From the NCBI GenBank assembly GCA_037157565.1, contig JAZHRO010000012.1, forward strand, positions 56,907,501 through 56,971,500: 64,000 nt of DNA, in the 5' to 3' direction. Position 1 is the first letter of the stretch; each line of letters starts with the position of its first letter. Below the pieces are notes generated by a model that made no database searches, was not told the DNA's origin, and saw only the letters and a list, made by a program, of their open reading frames with translations. The position numbers and the translations under genes are program-made. The DNA comes from Thalassia testudinum (taxonomy: Eukaryota > Streptophyta > Magnoliopsida > Alismatales > Hydrocharitaceae). Below, one piece after another: positions 21,879 through 33,800 of the stretch.

Positions 21879-24800
21879 GTCCGCCTCCTCGTCCGAGATC
21901 TTCTAGATCGTTCGAGTTCGGTGGATTTCGGTTCTAAGTTTGGTTGGGGGGTTGTGGTTTTCGTGTTGCAGGTGTGATCGCGGCGACGTTCGTGTGCCCT
22001 CTGGATGTGATCAAGACGAGGTTCCAGGTGCACGGGCTGCCCAAGCTCGGCGACAGCACCATCAAAGGCACGATCTTTTGCACCCCTGCGACGTGTTTCG
22101 TGCGAAAAAGATGTCTTTTTTTTTTTTTTCTTTTTTCTTTTTGGTGTTTGTCGTGTCTGTGGGGGTCGAAGATTTAGGGATTTGCATGGTTGTTCATGTG
22201 GGAAATTGAGGGAATGGGGTTTCTTGGTCTGTGCTAAGTTTGGATGTGGTGGAGAGAGTTTGTGATGATTGGCTGCTTACTTGGGGATTTGATGCCGTGC
22301 AACGCAAGATGTTTCCTTGATGGTCTTTTCGTGACACGTTGTTTAGGAGATTGTCAAGAGTGCTGTGATCATGGTGAAATTCGATATGTATAAACTTTCC
22401 ACCACCGAGTTTGGAACCCTGAAGGGATTGTTGGTGGTAAGCAGGAGGAAGGTGAGGATGACATCAATGTGTCGTGCCCCTTAATCCCTGGTTCGCATTG
22501 CAGGCTATAACTTGGACGATGGGAGTCCGAATAGTGATTAGTTGTTGTTCTGCAATAGGATGGTGAATCCGTTCCCAACATTTGTCTGCATTCATTGCAT
22601 TGCCCCTCACGCGATGGGTGGTGGGCATGTCTAAGTCATTGCCTAAGCATCATGCCCAAGTCCATGTCCAAATACGCGCCCCAGTTCTTGTTGGGAATCA
22701 TGGTCTTATACTTACTTTTTTTTTTTTTTTTGAGAAGGTAAATATGGTTGGCATGGGATTGGCACTTACATGTACTTGCCTTCAGCTCTGATGCGATGTC
22801 ACATATTGTTGCCTTCCTAGGTCCTGTGCCATTACTACCGATGGGTGGTTTCTATTTTCACTATTTGAGTTTTTTTTAAAAAAGATCCACTGGACCCTTG
22901 AGGTCTAGGCTGCTAATACAGAACAATTTGTTTGGTATTTTGTGGTACAGCTAGACATCACAATGCCCTAACCCTTACCCCAGGATCATATCATTGCATT
23001 ATGATATCCATGTCCATCTGAATTTGTATATGAATATACATATCACATGGACATGGATAATTGGGAATGATTTCTTCAAAATATAGATAGAATAGAGATT
23101 TAACAGATAATCATGAGTATGCTATGGGTACTTGGTTTATTAATATGGATTATGAGTTGTACCATGAGTTTGGACGTAGTTGATGCATACAAATTTCGAA
23201 AACATGCCAAATATTAGAGTTGACATTTATTATCATTCTTTATAAAATGTGATGATGAAGGGAACTGGAAGGAGTATCTATGTTGAAGAGCTTGGTGTTT
23301 TAGGAGTAAGGTTGGAGATGTCTTTTTTTCTTTGTTTTGAGGGGAGGGATTGGCCATCTCACACACACCAATCCTCTGGGTAATGCAAGGGTGGGGTTTC
23401 GAACCTGGGTCTGCCCTGTCAAAGTTAGGAGTCCGAGTCTCCATCATTCGACCATATCTTGGTGGGTGGAAATGAATATTCTATCTGCTTAAAAGTAGAT
23501 ATTTTCTTTTATGTGAACTATGATGGGGCACAAAAAACACAAAAAATGTTGATACTTTTGAGTAAAGAAAAGTGATGAACTAGACTTCGTCTAGATGGCT
23601 TTGAATATGCTGTTAAAGACCATGAATCTTCTGCTTTCTGTAATGCTAAACCTTGTACATTGCAAGTTTTCATATGCTATTGCAACCTGAAAATATTGAA
23701 AATCTGTAGTTATTAGTTACTGCAGTAGAGGCATCTTCTATGTTTTGCTGTCAAGGCTTTGCTTCTAAATGAAAACGCCATTTAAATAACCAGGTAGTCT
23801 TATAATTGGGAGCTTGGAGCAAATTTTTCGAAAAGAAGGCTTTCGAGGCATGTATCGTGGTCTTTCACCAACTGTGCTAGCACTGCTTCCCAACTGGGCT
23901 GTAAGGATCTATCATCCCTTTAGACGATTTGTTCTGATTCCAACTAAAGTAGTATAAACCAGGCAGAAGATAAATTTTTACAATCATTGAATACATTCTT
24001 TTTTCTAAAGATGTAACATCTTTTGGTTGAAAGGTTATTTGACGTTGTCTCTAGTCCACAAGGATCTTGCAGTTAATTCAAGAGTCCTTGTCCGTATCAA
24101 ACCCTGAAAAGCATGCCCTCTTGCATATCTTTTATACTGCAAGAGTGCATGATTTCAAGGTTTGATTCCTCTGATAAATTATCGTGCCATCTGTAGTCCT
24201 TGTTGAAAACGGTTGCCTTGTTTCCAGTTACATTGTCGTATAACTTTTGCCTATTGGTGTTTTAGGTGTATTTCACTGTCTATGAACAATTTAAAAGCTT
24301 GCTGCAGTCAGATGGTTAGTGGATTATTTGTCTTCCGTGCTTTATTTTCCTTTTTTCCTGCATTTGAGAAATTTGAGCTTTATATGATGCTCTTTCTTTG
24401 TCTCAGTTCTCATTTGCAAGGTGGTTTCCTTAATTGTTATTGGGTAGTAAGTATGCATTTCTTTGTGAAACTTATGTATGTCAATATTTTGTTAGATGGG
24501 AAGTATGAACTCTCTATAGGCGCCAATATGATAGCAGCATCTGGTGCTGGTGCAGCAACGACTATTGCAACTAATCCCCTCTGGGTTGTGAAGACGAGGT
24601 TTCAGGTCAGCCACTTCTTGATTTACTTATTGTTCTCTAGGTAATCTGCATGATTATTCAAACAGCATGGTCATCCGGAAGTATGCCTTATAGTATTTGT
24701 TCAAGATATGCCCTTGAGTTACCCTATTTTATTCCCAATTTCACCAAGCTAGTATCCAATCTATACCTTTGCCCTTCTCTGAATGTATTTCAAGTCATGC

Positions 24801-27800
24801 TTTTCTGTACAGCTTTTTTCCCTTTAAAGTCATCTTGTTCTTTTTGAGCAAGCTTGCTCGTGTCATCCCATGTGGGATATCATCTGGACTTCCCTTCTTT
24901 ATTTACTGGTTGGGCTCCATGCAGCTGTACGTGTTGATTGACCAATGCCAAAAATGAGACATTGCACAGTTTATTTTGCAGTCTGTTTAGAATTTAATCT
25001 TAAAACTGTAAGATCAAGACCAAGTTATCAGGTTCAACTTTTAGAATCCTGTTCTTGTTTAGTTCTACCTCATTGAGAATGAAACCATATAACATTTGAG
25101 GAATCTCTACCTATCAAGTCATGTCCAAGCATTAAGATGGTTGTAGTGGGGCTACTTAACTTGATTCATCAAGATTTCTTCTTTTCCTTCTTCTCCTTCA
25201 TCTCATATTGAAGTAAGCCATATAGGTATCAAGGAAGTACTACCTTGTAAACTGTTGTTTAATTACATTTTTTGGTGATCAACAAGCTGTTGTAGGGAGG
25301 TTTTGCTTTTTTTACTACAAAATAAGTAGAAACCAATTTTGGTATTTTTGATATTTTTGGCTGAAAAGAAGAGAGATTCCAATTACTGTTGTTAATTGGT
25401 TCAATTGAATAGATATCTGCACTGGGACTGATGAATGGAATAAATTTTCTGAAACAGAAAATATTTTATAAAAACTAGTAGAATCTTTCTCAAAAAATTG
25501 TGTAGATTTTTTTTCCCCCCTGCCAATCATAAGTATGCAACTATGGCAAAGGTTGCTTTGAACTTTCAACTACATTTGCAGACGCAAGGCATGAGATTGG
25601 GGGTACTTCCATATAGTGGCACATTTGCAGCACTAAGGAGGATCAGAATTGAAGAGGGAATCCGTGGGTTGTATAGGTACACCATTCGTAAAACCTTTTC
25701 TTTTTCATTAACCATGTACTTCAGCTGCTTGCTAACAAGCTACAGTGGACAGTGGCCTTGTTCCAGCTTTGGCTGGAGTCAGCCATGTTGCCATCCAGTT
25801 TCCTGCATATGAGAAGATCAAGTTTTATTTAGCAAAAAGAGGTAGCAACCTTTATTTCCAAGCGATACCCCAAAAATGCAATTATTATTTAATCCATTGC
25901 AATCAGCTGAAAGTCATAGTTTTCTAATACAAACAGATAACTCGAGTGTGGATTCACTCAGTGCTGGAAACGTTGCTCTTGCTTCTTCTGTCTCCAAAAT
26001 AGCTGCCTCTACAATGACATATCCACATGAGGTAATCTATTATCTACTTTTCTTCTGAAAAGGAGGTAATAGTATTTGAAAATTAACTTTAGTTTCAATA
26101 GCTACAGAGATCATGTTAGAACATATCCCCTAAATACGTGGCAACACCATACTGGTGACTTGCCAAATTCTCAACCATATGCTGATTGTTCAGCATACTG
26201 ACTGTTGAATGTCTTGTTTCTCAGTTTTGGCCTAAATATTGACCTCTATCGATATCCCTCTACAATCTTAATGGCCAATTTATATATTGATCGAAAAGTT
26301 GCTGTATTCTTTTTTATTTTTTTGTAAGAAAAGTTGCTGTATATTGATTTGTAGACTTATTAAAATGGACATGCTGATATGTAGTGATGTAGCTAACCTC
26401 GTTTTGGTGGGAAATTTATATATTTGAAGGTAGTAGTAGATTTCAAAACTGTTGAATTTGATTATTATCACAATGCTTTATGCTGAGCGTGTAATGATAG
26501 AAAAGATCTTACAAGCTCCTACCTTTTTCATATAAATCCCTTGGAAATCAGATCAATCACTTCTTTTCAAATTAGAGAGTGAGTGAGAGAGCTAGGGAGC
26601 CTCTCTCTAAACACTATCATTTGTTAAGTTTTGCTTAGATCTCTTGGATAGCATGGATATTTGCCATTTCTTACCTTATGAGCCATTATTCAAGGCATAG
26701 CTGCCCAGTAATGTTTGTTCCTAGGAAGCCCATTATACACATAACAATCCTAATGCCAACAGAATCTGGGTTTTGCTTATCTATCTATCCATTTTATAAC
26801 TTGTTTATTGTCAATTGAGAATGCATACAAACCGAAATGTGATATGCAAGAGACATATTTTTATCCTTGATAATGTATCATATTGAAATGAGTAATATCT
26901 TGGGTCTTTGGAAATTATTGCATAATATAAAGGGGAAGAAAATGCGCCCCTTGAATTTTGGGTGAGGATTCAACTTAAGTTTGAAGAAGTTATTCTTTCA
27001 TCTAGATCTCTCAAAAATAACATTTTTTCATTATTTTAATTGATGATCCCTTTTTCCCTGTTTGACAAGTCCATGGCATTGGGTCTTGAACTTGCCTCCT
27101 TGCTTTGACCACTGGATGGAGAAATGATTTTGGCATGAGGGCAACCTACTTCAGTTGTACCATATCCTGTTGTAATACACGAGGGACAGCTGAAGGATAT
27201 GTTTTCATTTGGTATGGTGCTAGAGGTTGCTTTGCACGAGAAATAACATTGATTGTCACAATGACATTGATTTTGCTGGTTGTTATAAAGATGACAATAG
27301 CTGATCAAGAGAGGTGGTACTGTATCAACAGCCTTTTTGTCCCCCTAAATATACAATGAAGGTCTATGTTGCCATTTGAGCAAATATGACTAACACTGCA
27401 TCAGAGGTTAGAAGACCATGTTCAAGGAAATGAATGAAAACGACTCATATCAAGGACTTCAAAGAGACATTATTTATCTGCTTTAAGTTCTTTAAAAATG
27501 TATAGTTAAAAACAAAGGAGACGAGGGGAGCAAAACAATAATAAAGTCTGAAGGCACAAGAGGAAGCATGGGGAGGGCATCTCTATTCTGATGTAGGGAC
27601 CCGTGACAGCTCATGAGTTAGGCTTTGCCTATTATTTCTGCTGGTGCTGTTGAGCATCAGCTCAGCCTTCCTTGAAAATTTTTTAGGTCTCTTCAACCAC
27701 TGGATCACTGGTGTTTTCCATTTCTATACTTCAAAGAAGGGCTTTTAGTGATGTCCTCGTTAGAGAATCTAGCAAAGAGTATTTTAGGATTAGTTAAAAG

Positions 27801-30800
27801 TTACTTGTATCTCTTTTTGTTTTTGTAAGGATTTGATTTGATTTGATTTAATTAGGATTTAAGTGATTGAGTTTATTTCTAAATTTTGCTAAGAGGATTA
27901 GGATTGCCTTTGTAATTCCCTTTTTATATAAAGAGATGTTAGAGACTACTTATTTTCATTCATTCTCATTCTAATAAAAATTTAGTTGTAGAATTTTCCA
28001 ACATGGTATTAGAGTGGGAATGGTCTTAGGAAATCCCTTCGATTGCCGACCCTCTCTTGCATGCAGTCTTCATTGTGTATTCTTTGCACACCATTGCTAG
28101 GTGCCTCCTTGTTGCCTTCAATGCACATGTGTGTCTCTTTCCAATCTCTGTGTGAGCCTCGCACACGCAATACAGTTTACTCGCATACTTCCGCGTAAAC
28201 AATCTTTGCACGCACTAGCGCACGCCATTGCTCTCTCTTGAGTGCACGAGCATGCGATCTACGTTGACCATGCACATGCAATTGTATGCTCCTACGCATC
28301 AGCGCATGAGTTGCATCATTCCTTTGTGAGCCAGCTCACGAGGATTTATCGCTGATATTGATGAATTTTTGGGAAATTACTCAGAAAGTCATAAAATATT
28401 AAAAAATATCAAATTAATATTTTTATGACTAATATATCATAAAGGAATGGCTAAAAAATGTGTCTGTGTGTGGCCATTTTTAATCTTACACCTCCCGCCC
28501 AGTCTTGCCTCTGTGTGTGTGTGTGGCCATTTTTAATCTCACACCTCTCGCCTAGTCCTGCTTGTGTGTGTGTGTGTGTGGCCATTTACAATCTCACGCC
28601 TCCCGTCCAGTCCTGCCCTATCATTTTCAACCTCCCGCCCGCCCAACAGTTCCCGCTCAGCCGTCCCATTTCAACAGCGCCACAACACCATTTTTCCTAC
28701 CCAACCGGTGATATTGCCCGATATGTCGGCGATATATCCCCATATCGGCGGTATATTGTCGATATTCGGGAAAAATATACATTAAGTGGTATCGATATCA
28801 CCCAACCCGTCAATATGTTATATATCGCCGATATATCGCCGATATATCGCGATATGTCAAACCCTGATCGGAATGCATCTGCATGCCTTCTGTTGTGTAT
28901 GCACCTATTATGCATGCCATACTATATGCCTTCGCGTGAAATATCTTATGCACGCAACCTGTGTGCATCTTTATGCCTCCTTGTGTAGGGTTACGAGATT
29001 AACTTTGCTGATCAAGATGTCTGCTTTGGGATTGTCTTTTACTATTGAGGTCAAGACTTTGGCCTTTACCATTGTTGTAGTACTGTAGTAGTTAAAGCCT
29101 TAGGGTACCTCGATCAAACTCACCGGTGCTCAGAACTACATGCTCTAGTTCAAGGCCTTTGAAATCTTTATTGGAGGCTAGAAAAAACTACATATTGTGA
29201 CCAAGAACCTGACTCCACGGATAGAGACTACGACAGTGGGAGCATGATAACTACTTGGTTATGAACTGGTTTATGAACAGCATAGAGCCAAAGATCGCAG
29301 CTAATATGCTGTATAAGAACGCGGAGGACATTTAGAATGGCTTAGCCAGGAAATATTCCCAAAGATGCAATGACTCCATTTTGGTGGATGTCTATCGTAG
29401 GATATGGTTCACTATTCGGGGGAACCTCTCCTTGGTTAACTACTATACAACCATGGAATCTCTATACAAGGAACTTGTAGTTTTCCAGGCTTCCTGCTAT
29501 GATGTCTAGATGTCTCAAGGGTCCAGTGGCAGACTTATAGGTTCCTTGACAGATTGGGTCCTCTCTATTAGTCTGCCAAGGATCGACTATTGCCCTCTGA
29601 TGCGAGACTGGATCTGGAGATAGTTTACAATCGTGACCTTCAGAAGATTGATGCAGATGTCTCCTTAGTGGTCATTCCTACCTCTCCATCTGACACCACA
29701 ACCCTTGTTGCTTCTAGAGGGCAAGGTGGTTGCACAAGTGACCATGGTGGTGGACACATTTGGACTTGCGCTCCTTGTATTTGCATTGCAAAAGGGCAAA
29801 TCATCCATCTAATAAATGTTAGGATAAGTTCGATAGACCCCCTTGGGGAAATCAAATGACTACAAAGGCAACTACCATTGAGACTGGGACAGACCAGTCT
29901 CCTATCTAGTTTACTTCCGTAGAACTAGAGCATCTGCAGTCTCTGCAGAGGAACAAGACCTCCTGCTCTATTGTTGTCGTGGTTGCAACCCTTACTACTT
30001 ATTTAGACTAAGGTGCTTAGACTTCTAATCTGGCATTTGATTTCGTGGTTGAAGTTGATGACTGGTGGGGGCTTTGAGCAAGGCTTTCCCACCTCTACTA
30101 CTATGTGCCTAGGAACATTACCCTATGTGTGGTCGCTACTACTACTATGACCATTATGTAATCGACTTACTACTTTTGCTAAAGTAACTGGCACTCTATT
30201 ACGATTGCTACTTTTGCTACACTTTGCACTGCTTTGTGCTCCTTTGAATCTCTGATTGCCGACATCAAGGGAGGGGGGTTCTCATTTTGTGGTGCCTCCT
30301 TCTAGTTGGACCTTGTACGCTCCGACTTGGGCGTGGAGAGAGTATTAGATAATTTAGGAAAGATTTTTATGATTTGTTTTATGATTTGATTTAATAATTT
30401 TAATTAGAATTGATGTGATTGAGCTTGTTTCTGAATTTAGTTAGTAGGATTAGGATTGCCTTTGTAATCTCCTCTATATAAAGAGGTTAAGGACTACTCT
30501 TTGCATTCATTCTCGTTTTAATAAAAATCTAGTTTTAGAATTCTCCAATTGTCCTTATTCTCGAATCTTGTCTTGAAGAGAATGATGCTACTGTTGTATT
30601 GGTGGACATTATGGGCAATGACAAGGAGCTCATGCAGTATTTGGTTTGAGTTCCTTGCTTTTGATTTCTTTTATTTTTGAAGATAATTTGGTTTTGAATT
30701 CTCCATGTTGATGCTTGTTGATCATGTTGCTTAATTTGTTAGCCACAAGAATGTGCTTGTCTAGGACAGGCTCTAGAATTATTCAGTGGTGGCTGTGGTT

Positions 30801-33800
30801 ATTTACCATAGTATTTTGGAATTTTTACATTTATATCCTTGTAAACTTTCGATAAGATATATATACCCCCATGTTCTTGATATTTACATATATACCTTTA
30901 TAAAGTTACTCTGTTAAGGCCATATGCCCCTGCTTCATTAAACCTAACGGAAAACGTCAAAAAATATAAAAAAAATAGGAAAATTTATATATTTATCCCT
31001 AAATATATCTCCCCTATTTTTCTCCCTAAGCCTTCACACCTCCTCCTCCTCTTTTTTCCTCTCCTACTCCCTTCGCTTTGGCCGCCAAGGCAGGTGCAAG
31101 CCTCGAGGACGAGGGTGTAGAGGTCGAAGTTGTGAAGTTGCATGGCCGTGGAGAGGCAATCGCGCGCCCCTGTCGAGAAAAGAAAAACCCTAACCCCTGT
31201 GATGGCGAAGAGGAGGAGAACATTGTTATCGGAGGAGAAGCACCTCGAGGAGATGCATCTTGAGGAGGAAGAAGCAGACCCCGTGGTCATGGTAGTGAGC
31301 TCGAAGTCGGAGCTCCGACATAAGGAAAAGGAGAGGAAGAAGGCCAAGCTCGAGGGGCTTTGCCCCGAGGTGTACCATGGCGTGAAGCACAAAGGTTACA
31401 AGGTCCCCACCCCCATCCAGCGCAAGACTATACCCCACATCCTCTCCGGTGCCAACGTCATTGCCATGGCCTGCACCGACTCTGGCAAGACCGCAACCTT
31501 CCTCGTCCCCCTCCTCCAGTGCCTCCGTTGCCACCTCCCCTACGCCGATGTTCGTGCCCTCATCCTCTTCCCTACCCACGACCTCGCCCTCCAGACCCTC
31601 TGCTTCTCCAGGGACCTCGACCGCTTCAATGAGCTCCACACCTCCCTCGTTGGCGGCGACTCCATGGAGGACCAGTTCAACGACCTCTCCCACACCTCGG
31701 ACATCATCATTGCCACCCCCAGTTGCCTCATGCACCACCTTGCTGGGATCGACAGGTTCGCCTTCCGCTTCGTCGAGTATGTCATCTTCGACGAGGCTGA
31801 CTCCCTCTTCGAGATGGGCTTCGTCGAGCAGCTCCACAGGATCCTCTCCCACCTCGACGACACTTGCCAAACCCATCTCTTCAGCATCACCATGCCCAGC
31901 GGCCTCGCCGAGTTCGCCAAGGCTGACCTTTGTGACCCCCACCTCGTCTGCCTTGACGTCGAGACCAAGATTAGCCTCGACCTCACCCTCGCCTTCTTCA
32001 CCATGAGGCACGAGAAGTTCGCCACCCTCTACCTCGTTCACGAGCGCATCGCCTCTGACTAGCAGGCCCTCGTCTTTGTCTCCACCAAGCACCATGTTGT
32101 GTTCCTCAACGCCCTCTTTAGGTAGCAAGGCATAGAGCCCTCATTGCCTATGTCCGTCGGTTGCCTCTCCACGACCTTGCAGCTCTGCAAATTCGGCCTC
32201 CACGTCCTTGTCCTCGAGGCCCGCGCCAGCCCTGGCGGCCAAAGCGGAGGGAGAAGGAGAGGAAGGGGGGGAGGAGGAGGAGGTGTAAGGTTTTAGAGGG
32301 AAAAATATGGGAGGGATATATTTGGGGATGAATATATAAGTTTTCCTATTTTTTAATATTTTTTTAGATGTGTTCTGTTGGATTTAACATAGTAAGGGCA
32401 TGCAGCCTTAACGGAGTAACTTAATAGGGGTATATACGTAAATATCAATAACATGGGGTTATATATGTCATATCGAAAGTTCACAGGGCTATATATGTAA
32501 AAACTCCTAGTATTTTCTATGATATAACCTCTTTACCCCCTCTTGCTTATCAGTGGTGTTGGCAACTTGATGTCTCTCAATGACAATCAAAGAGTGGATT
32601 TGATTGGTTCTTGTTGGACCAGGAAATGCAATCAGTGGTGCTTTTTAAGTGGAAGAAATATCATAGTCCTCACTTGATATAATCAGATTGTACTAAGAAT
32701 GATCTTAATAAGTACTTAAGGTTTCCCTTTTGGGAAAAGATTTGAATTTGGTTGGATGTATGATGTTCTTGCAGTTTTTCCTAATAGGATTCAATATGGT
32801 ACTCATGATTTGCATTCCAACCAAAACCCAACAAAACCATCTCGGTTTGGGTACATGGTTTGCCGACATATTTCTAATGGGTCATTCTCGAATTTAAATT
32901 CAAATAAGACTATCGAAATGGTTTCCTTCCAAAAGTTAAAGTTGCCTACTCTTGTAAAGTTAATGTTCGACTTCTGAAATGTTTGGCTTGGACATTTGCC
33001 TTCTCTACAAATATCAAAACCACCTTTGGTGTTCCCCTCATTTTATCTTCTATAGCTGCCAATGAAATCTGATTGCCTTATTGGCTAGCAACCTCTTTTC
33101 TATGTAGCATGAGGTGAACATACAAAATAAGGATTTTATGGTTGAATTCACAATCTGAGAATGGCAGATAGATGGGTAATTGTATTTTGAGAAAGAATTA
33201 TCATGAACACTGCAATGTTAGGATAGCTTATGCTTCTGTGGATGCTTAGCAAAGGTTGTTCTTTGAGGTCGAGAGATGAAAAAAAAGGAAAATACTGTAA
33301 ACTACTTGGATACAAAAGGTGAGAAATGGTGTAACCAAATTTGGACCTGCTGTATTAAGGAGTCATCTTCTTTACTGTTTGCCTGGACTAATTCCTGTTT
33401 CAATCGTCTGAAGAATTCGCCTTATTCTACGATTATGTAGCTCTCATCCCCTCCCTGCTTTCTTTTCCTTAACATGCCACACAATTGAGATTCTTGCTTT
33501 GATATACCTGTTGAGTTGCTCTTGTCTATATGAATCTAACGATACATGTAACCTAGGAGGCGAAAAGGGCTTTGTTTGACTTCTAGTTATCATTTTTACC
33601 TTTAGCACGCTTCTGACATGCTTGCTTTCTTGAAAGCAACTGATTCAATTCTAAAAATTACAATAAATCTTCTTTGTGTAGGTGGTTCGATCTAGGCTCC
33701 AAGAACAAGGCTTTCATTCTGTTAAACGCTATAAAGGTGTATTTGATTGCATCAAAAAGGTATACCAGGCAGAGGGAATTCCTGGTTTTTATCGTGGGTG

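Larger units (their letters stand above)
27780..30550 (+). mobile_element. Gag-only LTR retrotransposon (TR-GAG type, Copia-like) in NDT1 intron 8
   Basis: Two short LTRs (about 27780-28003 and 30343-30550) share ATTAGGATTGCCTTTGTAAT and a TATATAAAGAG box. An iMet-like primer site (TGGTATTAGAG, 28004-28014) follows the left LTR and a purine tract (GGAGAGAG) precedes the right one. Between them only gag-like coding sequence is visible; no protease, integrase or RT. LTR ends are degenerate (TA instead of TG) and no target duplication could be matched. Confidence 0.75.
30818..32507 (+). mobile_element. Pack-MULE: Mutator-like transposon carrying a captured DEAD-box helicase gene fragment
   Basis: The outer ends match in inverted orientation: left GGAATTTTTACAT, right (complement) GGAGTTTTTACAT. 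The inverted repeats extend about 345 bp on each side. The element is flanked by a 9-bp direct duplication TAGTATTTT (30809-30817 and 32508-32516), the size expected of the Mutator superfamily. No transposase is present. The interior is GC-rich and encodes part of an RNA helicase, unlike the AT-rich intron around it. It lies in NDT1 intron 8 with the helicase in the same direction as the host gene. Confidence 0.88.

Noticed and set aside
28456..28645. Repeats checked as a CRISPR array
   Set aside because: Units are contiguous without unique spacers, in a plant intron.
31540..32025. Further long frames overlapping the helicase segment
   Set aside because: They are alternative-frame translations of the same biased sequence with Ser/Thr/Pro-rich products and no domain.
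31226..32128. 300-codon open frame on the minus strand opposite the helicase
   Set aside because: It is the shadow of C-rich third codon positions in the helicase fragment; its Glu/Val/Gly-rich product matches no family.
30818..32507. Helicase fragment as a LINE-made retrocopy
   Set aside because: There is no poly(A) tail at the fragment end; long inverted repeats and a 9-bp duplication point to a DNA transposon instead.
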